Both the position numbers and the translations under genes were made by a program. The notes under the pieces are model-generated. The model worked only from the letters and a program-made list of their open reading frames with translations, had not been told where the DNA came from and searched no databases. From Symbiobacterium thermophilum (GTDB lineage Bacteria; Bacillota; Sulfobacillia; DYFQ01), in assembly GCA_020725105.1 (NCBI GenBank), contig DYFQ01000023.1, forward strand, positions 6,337 to 44,197: a stretch of 37,861 nucleotides of DNA, read 5' to 3'. Position 1 is the first letter of the stretch; every line of letters starts with the position of its first letter. This document shows, one piece after another, positions 34,028 through 37,861 of the stretch.

Positions 34028-34639
34028 TCAGCGGGCCTCTGCTTCGTCCAGCAAGAGCACGGTCTCGTTGCGGCCGATGGGCTCTGAGAGGTCCACGTGG
34101 CCGGCCAGGGAGTCCACCGGCCGGCCCTCCACCAGGATGCGGACCTTTTCCACGCCGGGGAACTTGATCAGGGTATTGGCGATGGCGGCCAGCACCAGGA
34201 CCTCGCCGCGGCTGCCCACGGCCAGCCTGGTGATGTCCCGCGAGAAGTCGGGGTAGGCGATGAAGTCCCTGACCGTCACGCCGAGGACCCGCGTTTCCCT
34301 GGGAATCAGGCCGGTGAGCTGCGGGCTGACGGGTCCCCGCACGAGTTCTTCCAGGGCGGCCCTGAGCGGGTCCTCACCGCGCACCGGGCGCAGTTCGGGG
34401 ACCAGCCAGAACTCGGTGGGCGTGCTCTTGACGAAGTAAAGGGTGGTTAGCTGTTCCCCCGCCCGGGCGGCGACGAGTTCCCGTTCGAGTTCGGCGACCC
34501 TGTCTCTCAAGGCCTGGTTTTCCGCCTCAACCTGCCTGAACCTGGCCGCGGGCACGCAGCCGGCCAGCGGTAAGCTGAGGAGCAGAACGACGCAGCCGAC
34601 GAGCAGCCGGTTCCGGGTGGGGACGGCAGGTCCTGACAT
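34028..34639 (-). CDS. Lipoprotein with GerMN domain (spore germination-type)
   Basis: 203 residues. N-terminal signal NRLLVGCVVLLLSLPLAGC with a lipobox LAGC, so it should be lipid-anchored outside the membrane. A short coiled coil follows (FRQVEAENQALRDRVAELERELVAAR), then a GerMN domain: TLYFVKSTPTEFWLVPELRPV, DPLRAALEELVRGPVSPQLTGLIPRETRVLGVTVRDFIAYPDFSRD, EVLVLAAIANTLIKFPGVEKVRILVEGRPVDSLAGHVDLSEPI. GerM of Bacillus is needed for sporulation and germination and binds the spore envelope channel. ATG 34639 is chosen for its GGGGGGA ribosome site. It is downstream of the tRNA terminator and so needs its own promoter. Confidence 0.88.
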   Translation of the reverse strand: MSGPAVPTRNRLLVGCVVLLLSLPLAGCVPAARFRQVEAENQALRDRVAELERELVAARAGEQLTTLYFVKSTPTEFWLVPELRPVRGEDPLRAALEELVRGPVSPQLTGLIPRETRVLGVTVRDFIAYPDFSRDITRLAVGSRGEVLVLAAIANTLIKFPGVEKVRILVEGRPVDSLAGHVDLSEPIGRNETVLLLDEAEAR

Positions 34640-34749
34640 CGAGCATTCCCCCCGGCTGGTATTCGCCACCCCGGTGGTAGCAACCTACAGCCGCGGGCAC
34701 TCCTGACGAAGTCCGGCAGGCGAGCCGGCATCTCTCATCCGGACGGACG

Positions 34750-34772
34750 AAAAGCGACCCGTGCCGGGTCGC
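34750..34772 (-). terminator. Rho-independent terminator after the tRNA genes
   Basis: Minus strand: 7-bp stem GCGACCC / GGGTCGC with a 5-nt loop (34772-34754) followed directly by TTTT (34753-34750). It lies 3 bp past the 3' end of tRNA-Lys. Confidence 0.8.
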
Positions 34773-34775
34773 GTG

Positions 34776-34848
34776 TGGGCCATCTAGGACTCGAACCTAG
34801 AACCGTCCGGTTAAGAGCCGGATGCTCTACCAGTTGAGCTAATGGCCC
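34776..34848 (-). tRNA. tRNA-Lys (CTT)
   Basis: Minus strand: the acceptor arm GGGCCAT pairs with ATGGCCC, D-arm GCTC...GAGC, anticodon arm CCGGC-TCTTAAC-CGG type with anticodon CTT, T-arm with GGTTCGAGTCC, discriminator A. The 3' CCA is not encoded. It is 1 nt from the preceding tRNA-Met. Confidence 0.95.
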
Positions 34849-34849
34849 G

Positions 34850-34925
34850 TGGTAGCGGCGGCTGGATTTGAACCAGCGACTCCGCGGGTATGAACCGCGT
34901 GCTCTGACCACTGAGCTACGCCGCC
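34850..34925 (-). tRNA. tRNA-Met (CAT), elongator
   Basis: Minus strand: acceptor GGCGGCG with CGCCGCT (G1-U72 wobble pair), D-arm GCTC/GAGC, anticodon arm CGCGG-TTCATAC-CCGCG, T-arm GCTGG/CCAGC, encoded CCA end. The anticodon stem lacks the three G-C pairs of initiator tRNA. It closely resembles the elongator tRNA-Met of B. subtilis, which has the same G1-U72 pair, and not the lysidine-bearing tRNA-Ile2. Confidence 0.93.
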
Positions 34926-35021
34926 ATGCCGCACCAGTTATTGTAGCCGGAGGCTCCCGGCAGCGTCAAGGCGAGGCAGGCGGCGCCCGCCGTCTGGTTC
35001 CGCCCGCGGGAAGCCGGCCGG

Positions 35022-35411
35022 TCAGCGACCGCCGCGGCCGCCGCGGCGGCTGTCGGTGTGCCGCTTCAGCTCGGTCAGCTTCTCGTCGGATTCCTTGATG
35101 AACCTGGCCAGTTTCTGCTCGAAAGAGCTCCCGCCGCGTCGCCGGTCACCGCCCCGGCGCTGCCCGCCTCCGGGCTGGGCCTGGCGAATGGAGAGGCCGA
35201 TCTTACCCCGGTCGTCCATGGACAGGATCTTGACCTTGACGCGGTCGTTCTCCTTGACGTACTCCTTGACGTCCCGGACGTAGGTGTCGGCTACCTCAGA
35301 GATGTGGACCAGGCCGGTCTTGCCGTTGGGCAGGGTGACGAACGCGCCGAAGTGCGTGATGCCGGTAACCACGCCTTCGACAATCTGGCCGACTTCAATG
35401 GCGACGCTCAA
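35022..35411 (-). CDS. S1 RNA-binding domain protein (YabR/GSP13-like)
   Basis: 129 residues. An S1 OB-fold fills residues 1-75: EVGQIVEGVVTGITHFGAFVTLPNGKTGLVHISEVADTYVRDVKEYVKENDRVKVKILSMDDRGKIGLSIR. The C-terminal part is a basic Gly/Arg-rich segment with a helix (SSFEQKLARFIKESDEKLTELKRH) and ends in RRGGRGGR. Yab R in Bacillus has the same build and position after divIC. It probably binds ribosomes or RNA. TTG 35411 is chosen for GGAGG about 8 nt upstream; other in-frame starts lack a ribosome site. A consensus promoter drives it, and the two tRNA genes follow on the same strand about 100 bp downstream. Confidence 0.9.
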   Translation of the reverse strand: MSVAIEVGQIVEGVVTGITHFGAFVTLPNGKTGLVHISEVADTYVRDVKEYVKENDRVKVKILSMDDRGKIGLSIRQAQPGGGQRRGGDRRRGGSSFEQKLARFIKESDEKLTELKRHTDSRRGGRGGR

Positions 35412-35445
35412 ACACGGTCCTCCTAGCGTACGTAATGCGGACATA

Positions 35446-35475
35446 ATTATACCGACGCAGGCAAAACAGTGTCAA
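35446..35475 (-). promoter_or_regulatory. Consensus sigma-A promoter for the S1 gene and tRNAs
   Basis: Minus strand: perfect TTGACA (35475-35470), 18-nt spacer, perfect TATAAT (35451-35446). Predicted start near 35439, 28 nt before the TTG start. The strongest-looking promoter in the window, suitable for tRNA transcription. Confidence 0.85.
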
Positions 35476-35544
35476 GAAACGAGGCGCGGCGGCAGCGGGG
35501 AAAAACCGATGTCTGCCAGCGTTTTCTTGCGGGAAAGACAAAGA

Positions 35545-35925
35545 TCATCTGCCAGAGACTGGTAACGGCTCCGCCTGGGAGGCTTCGCCCGACATGACCA
35601 CCCGGTAGGGCACCTCGCCCACGCGAACCAGGCCCAGCATCTCCCGGGCCGCCTGCTCCACGTAGGCGTCGGACTCGAAGTAGGCCATCTCCGCCCGCAG
35701 GCTGTCGTTCTTCTGTTCCATTACCGCGATGCCGGCTCTGAGGTTTTTCGCTTCCCGGGCGAGCCGGAAGATCCGGTACTCCTGGTGAAGAAAGCCGAAA
35801 AGGATGTAGGCCGCCAGCGCCACGCTGGCCAGCCTGCGCCAGCGGATCCTCACCCGCCGCGCAGCCGACCGCCGGCGCACGGGCAGGCGCAGATCCTCCT
35901 GGAACTCCACGAGGGCCCGCGCCAT
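35545..35925 (-). CDS. divIC: Septum formation initiator family protein (DivIC/FtsB-like)
   Basis: 126 residues: a basic cytoplasmic N-terminus (RLPVRRRSAARRVRIRWRR), one membrane helix (LASVALAAYILFGFL), then a coiled coil (YRIFRLAREAKNLRAGIAVMEQKNDSLRAEMAYFESDAYVEQAAREMLGLVRVGEVPYRV) that ends with the AREMLGLV-GE motif of DivIC/FtsB. DivIC works with FtsL and DivIB at the septum. ATG 35925 has GGAAGGGGAAGG just upstream, and its A is the last base of the preceding gene's TGA (TGATG), so translation is coupled to the HTH gene. Confidence 0.9.
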   Translation of the reverse strand: MARALVEFQEDLRLPVRRRSAARRVRIRWRRLASVALAAYILFGFLHQEYRIFRLAREAKNLRAGIAVMEQKNDSLRAEMAYFESDAYVEQAAREMLGLVRVGEVPYRVVMSGEASQAEPLPVSGR

Positions 35926-36173
35926 CAGCCTTCCCCTTCCTCGCCCGCGGCACAAGTCTCGCCGTAGATCCGGAGCGGGTCGCCTTCCAGCACGATCACG
36001 ACCTGGTAGCCCTTCTGGCGCGCCCGGTTGTAGAACGTTGCCACCGTCCCCGCCGTGATCCCCAGCTGCCGGGCGATGTCCTCGTTGGACCAGCCGCTTT
36101 CCTTGAGGGCGACCACCTGTTTCTCCCGGAAGCTCAGGCGTTCGGCGCCCCGGATCTCGACTCGCACGGTCAT
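35925..36173 (-). CDS. Small helix-turn-helix protein (sigma-70 region 4 / LuxR-type fold)
   Basis: 82 residues. RLSFREKQVVALKESGWSNEDIARQLGITAGTVATFYNRARQKGYQVVIV is a clear HTH of the sigma region 4/LuxR type, with the recognition helix at TAGTVATFYNRARQKG. It ends with a short acidic tail (CAAGEEGEG). I do not recognise a named family. It is first in a two-gene unit with divIC, overlapping it by one base, and a near-consensus promoter lies just upstream, so it could control division or its own operon; that is inference. ATG 36173 is chosen because the frame upstream is the promoter region itself; the ribosome site AGGCGGGA is weakly placed. A 6-bp hairpin lies in the leader at 36185-36203. 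Confidence 0.72.
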   Translation of the reverse strand: MTVRVEIRGAERLSFREKQVVALKESGWSNEDIARQLGITAGTVATFYNRARQKGYQVVIVLEGDPLRIYGETCAAGEEGEG

Positions 36174-36232
36174 TCCCGCCTGTCGGCCCCGGACGCTGGG
36201 GCCGAGGTCCGGGAACGGGGTCGGTGATACAG

Positions 36233-36261
36233 AGTATAGACACCACTCATACAATTGTCAA
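36233..36261 (-). promoter_or_regulatory. Sigma-A promoter of the HTH-divIC operon
   Basis: Minus strand: perfect TTGACA (36261-36256), 17-nt spacer, TATACT (36238-36233, 5 of 6). Predicted start near 36226, leader about 53 nt. The -35 overlaps the 8-bp palindrome ACAATTGT (36251-36258). Confidence 0.8.
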
Positions 36262-36274
36262 CAGCTTTTCCCCG

Positions 36275-36283
36275 TTGTCCACA
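36275..36283 (+). promoter_or_regulatory. DnaA-box-like nonamer
   Basis: TTGTCCACA differs from the DnaA box TTATCCACA at one position and lies 14 bp upstream of the -35 of the HTH-divIC promoter. A second, poorer match (TTGTCAACA) overlaps that -35. A single good box is weak evidence. Confidence 0.3.
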
Positions 36284-36305
36284 AGAATGCCCCGGACACA
36301 CCGGT

Positions 36306-36950
36306 TCAGTCCGGCTGGCCCGGAGGTGGGGGTGTCCTGGGGCGCAGGCGGTTCCAGAAAGGCCCCAGCCGGCGCCGGAAGGCGGCTGCCCGCGTCCGGA
36401 CGGCCTGCCATTCCCGTCGCAGGCGCCGCGCCGGGCGCCTGAGCCACGGCCACCGCCTGGCCAGCCGCCGGCCCACCGCCAGGGCCAGGCCGGCCAGCCA
36501 CCGGACCGGCAGGGCCAGGACCAGCAGCCCGGCCGGGACCAGCACCGCGCCGACCAGCCACGCCAGCGCCAGCCAGGCCCAGCCCACGGGCAGGACCACG
36601 GCGCGCACCAGTAGCCGGACGGCGGCGACGACCAGGCGCCGGGCCAGGTCCAGCAGGCGGTGGAGGGCCCGGACCACCACCGGGCTGGCCAGGCTGCCGT
36701 AGAGCCATAGCCCGGTGCCCAGGCCCAGCACCACGTACAGCCGGAGGTCGACCCAGTTCCCTGCCACCAGGGCGACCAGTAGCACCACGGTGGCGGCCAG
36801 CCAGAAGACGACGTCCCACAGGGCCACCAGGAGGCCCCGTAGCCGGAACGTCCAGCGGATGGCCCGAACACAGTCGTAGAGCAGCCCCACCGCCGCTCCG
36901 GCCAGCACCATGGCGAGCATGGTCGACAGCTGGCTCTCAAGCGGGATCAC
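36306..36950 (-). CDS. yabQ: Spore cortex biosynthesis protein YabQ
   Basis: 214 residues. The first 90 or so match YabQ: several membrane helices with LAGAAVGLLYDCVRAIRWTFRLRGLLVALWDVVFWLAATVVLLVAL and NWVDLRLYVVLGLGTGLWLYGSLASPVVV, including the YD-R and LWD--FW signatures. Two further hydrophobic stretches follow (about 112-165), then a long Arg/Trp-rich basic tail ending in PPPPGQPD. YabQ is a mother-cell membrane protein needed for cortex formation. GTG 36950 has GAGGA about 7 nt upstream. It follows yabP by 27 bp, the usual pair. Confidence 0.9.
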   Translation of the reverse strand: MIPLESQLSTMLAMVLAGAAVGLLYDCVRAIRWTFRLRGLLVALWDVVFWLAATVVLLVALVAGNWVDLRLYVVLGLGTGLWLYGSLASPVVVRALHRLLDLARRLVVAAVRLLVRAVVLPVGWAWLALAWLVGAVLVPAGLLVLALPVRWLAGLALAVGRRLARRWPWLRRPARRLRREWQAVRTRAAAFRRRLGPFWNRLRPRTPPPPGQPD

Positions 36951-36977
36951 GGTCGGGTCCTCTTCGGGGCCCCCGGG

Positions 36978-37274
36978 CTAGCGGAAGATCCGGTCGAAGA
37001 AGCCCCGGCCTCGACCCCTGCCACCCCGCCCCCGCTCGCCGGTGTAGGTGAGGCCGGTCACCAGCCCCTCCACGGTCAGGCTGCCCTGCTCGAGGTTGAG
37101 TTGTTTGATGTTGAGCTCCTCGCCCTGGATGTTGAGGGTGCCCAGTTCGGTCTCGAGCACGATGACCTGGTCGTCGTAACTCTCCACGTGAACGACGCCC
37201 GAGATGTTCACGGTTTCGCGGTTGTTCACCACCACCCGGTGGCCGTCGGACGTGGGGAACTCGGGCTCGCCCAC
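36978..37274 (-). CDS. yabP: Sporulation protein YabP
   Basis: 98 residues, usual length. The core HRVVVNNRETVNISGVVHVESYDDQVIVLETELGTLNIQGEELNIKQLNLEQGSLTVEGLVTGLTYT is the YabP/YqfC signature. The C-terminus carries an Arg/Gly-rich insert (RGRGGRGRGRG) before FFDRIFR, unlike most YabP. GTG 37274 has GGAGGGA 8 nt upstream. It is separated from the HU gene by a terminator. A CATATCCT at 37343-37336 on the minus strand loosely resembles a sigma-E -10 element; no clear -35 accompanies it. Confidence 0.92.
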   Translation of the reverse strand: MGEPEFPTSDGHRVVVNNRETVNISGVVHVESYDDQVIVLETELGTLNIQGEELNIKQLNLEQGSLTVEGLVTGLTYTGERGRGGRGRGRGFFDRIFR

Positions 37275-37353
37275 CGCCGTTCCCTCCTCGCTCCCGGCGT
37301 CTCACCGCTGCCCGTCGGGATGGCAGTCCGAAGGAAGGATATGCCCTGGCGGC

Positions 37354-37382
37354 AAAAAAAGACCGGGCCCCGGGGCCTGGTC
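37354..37382 (-). terminator. Rho-independent terminator after the HU gene
   Basis: Minus strand: 9-bp stem GACCAGGCC / GGCCCGGTC with one wobble pair and a 4-nt loop (37382-37361), followed by seven T (37360-37354). It lies 30 bp past the HU stop codon. Confidence 0.85.
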
Positions 37383-37412
37383 GTGGCTGGCCGGCGCGGG
37401 CGCGGTGCGGGC

Positions 37413-37718
37413 CTAGCGGCCGGGAAGCCGGCCGGTGGGTCCGGCTCCCTCCACGGCGTCCTTCAGCGACTTGCCGGCCCTGAAAGCTGGAACCCTGGTG
37501 GCGGCGATGCGGATCTCTTCCCCGGTCTGGGGGTTTCTACCGACGCGGGCCGCCCGGTCCCGCACCTCGAAGGTGCCGAAGCCCACCAGCGAGACCCGGT
37601 CCCCCCCGGCCAGACTCTCCTCGATGACCTCAAAGACGGCGTTGACCGCCCGTTCCACGTCCTTCTTGGTCATGCCGCTGCGCTCGGCGACGGCCGAGAC
37701 CAGTTCTTGCTTGTTCAA
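37413..37718 (-). CDS. HU family DNA-binding protein
   Basis: 101 residues. [88 protein letters not shown] covers the full HU fold, including the GFGTF turn, the GRNPQTGE arm tip and the PAFRAGK-LK end. A short extra tail ([12 protein letters not shown]) follows. It is a dimeric nucleoid protein. TTG 37718 is the start: AAGGAGGA lies about 7 nt upstream and homology begins there. The TTG overlaps the stop of the preceding gene by 4 bp (TTGA), so translation is probably coupled. Confidence 0.95.
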   Translation of the reverse strand: MNKQELVSAVAERSGMTKKDVERAVNAVFEVIEESLAGGDRVSLVGFGTFEVRDRAARVGRNPQTGEEIRIAATRVPAFRAGKSLKDAVEGAGPTGRLPGR

Positions 37719-37861
37719 GCCGATCCTCCTTCGTCTTCTGGCTCGCCCGCCGCCGGCGGGCTGTCGGCGACGGCGTGCAGCGCCCCCTCGGCGCCCACCC
37801 CCGCCGCCAGCGCCAGCCCGGTCAGGGTCCACAGGGCTTCGCCCACCGCCCGGCGTCGCCG
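37715..37861 (-). CDS. C-terminal end of a probable MazG-family nucleotide pyrophosphohydrolase (partial)
   Basis: Open from the window edge to TGA at 37717-37715; 48 residues visible. [30 protein letters not shown] resembles the final helices of MazG domains (G-x-LL-x-x-x-x-LA-x-x-GV-x-x-E-ALR), where GEALW stands for the usual GDLLF, followed by an acidic tail. MazG/YabN lies upstream of the HU gene in Bacillus, which supports the call. The rest of the gene is outside the window, so the identification is moderate. Confidence 0.5.
   Translation of the reverse strand, partial: RRRRAVGEALWTLTGLALAAGVGAEGALHAVADSPPAAGEPEDEGGSA

Noticed and set aside
34850-34925. CAT-anticodon tRNA as tRNA-Ile2, the TilS substrate, or as initiator tRNA-Met
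   Set aside because: The sequence, including the G1-U72 pair, follows the Bacillus elongator tRNA-Met closely; the initiator's three G-C pairs in the anticodon stem are missing and the acceptor stem does not match tRNA-Ile2.
35447-35953. A 168-codon minus-strand frame overlapping divIC
   Set aside because: It runs through the S1 promoter, overlaps the certain divIC frame and has no domain; it is a shadow frame.
1-37861. CRISPR arrays, insertion sequences, prophage or integrase genes, rRNA genes
   Set aside because: Looked for repeated spacer-like units, transposase or recombinase motifs and rRNA segments on both strands and saw none; the only clear direct repeat is the two-copy unit at 5947-6009.

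Overview
The window is very GC-rich (roughly 70% or more by eye) and comes from an endospore-forming member of the Bacillota. Evidence for this is spoIIE, yabP, yabQ, a GerMN-domain lipoprotein and the Bacillus-type order HU / yabP / yabQ / divIC / S1 protein / tRNA ... spoIIE / tilS / ftsH ... folP / folB / folK. High GC plus heavy use of GTG and TTG starts suggests a deep high-GC lineage such as the Thermaerobacter, Symbiobacterium or Limnochordia groups; the exact taxon is inference. Nearly everything from 2.7 kb to the right end is on the minus strand.

Layout: 1-2719 (+): a 5'-truncated TPP-dependent 2-oxo-acid enzyme followed at once by a fold-type I aminotransferase. 2702-13179 (-): a dense run of co-oriented genes, in transcription order hutH, hutU, ftcD (formiminotransferase), hutI, a 45-aa membrane peptide, a formimino-THF cyclodeaminase, folP, folB, a FolK-BirA fusion and a P1/DmpA-type peptidase, then a bifunctional-nuclease gene with its own promoter. 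Histidine catabolism, which delivers one-carbon units to tetrahydrofolate, is thus joined to folate synthesis. 13390-20139 (-): tilS, ftsH, a CCA-adding/poly(A) polymerase family gene and an MFS transporter. 20375-28670 (-): spoIIE preceded by a complete seven-subunit Mrp cation/proton antiporter operon with a long structured leader. 29041-33945: NAD kinase (+), then a nitroreductase, an MFS exporter, a second nitroreductase and a nitrilase. 34028-37861 (-): GerMN lipoprotein, tRNA-Lys and tRNA-Met, S1-domain protein, DivIC-like protein, a small HTH protein, YabQ, YabP, HU and the C-terminal end of a probable MazG gene.

The widely conserved division/sporulation and folate gene order is still recognisable but has been opened in two places: about 12 kb (nadK, detoxification genes, mrp) lies between the tRNAs and spoIIE, and about 10 kb (nucleotidyltransferase, MFS, hut) lies between ftsH and folP. 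Several sigma-A promoters stand out against the GC-rich background. The best are before the S1 gene (both hexamers consensus), the HTH-divIC pair and mrpA. Rho-independent terminators follow HU, the tRNAs and spoIIE. No rRNA, CRISPR array, insertion sequence, integrase or phage gene was recognised.
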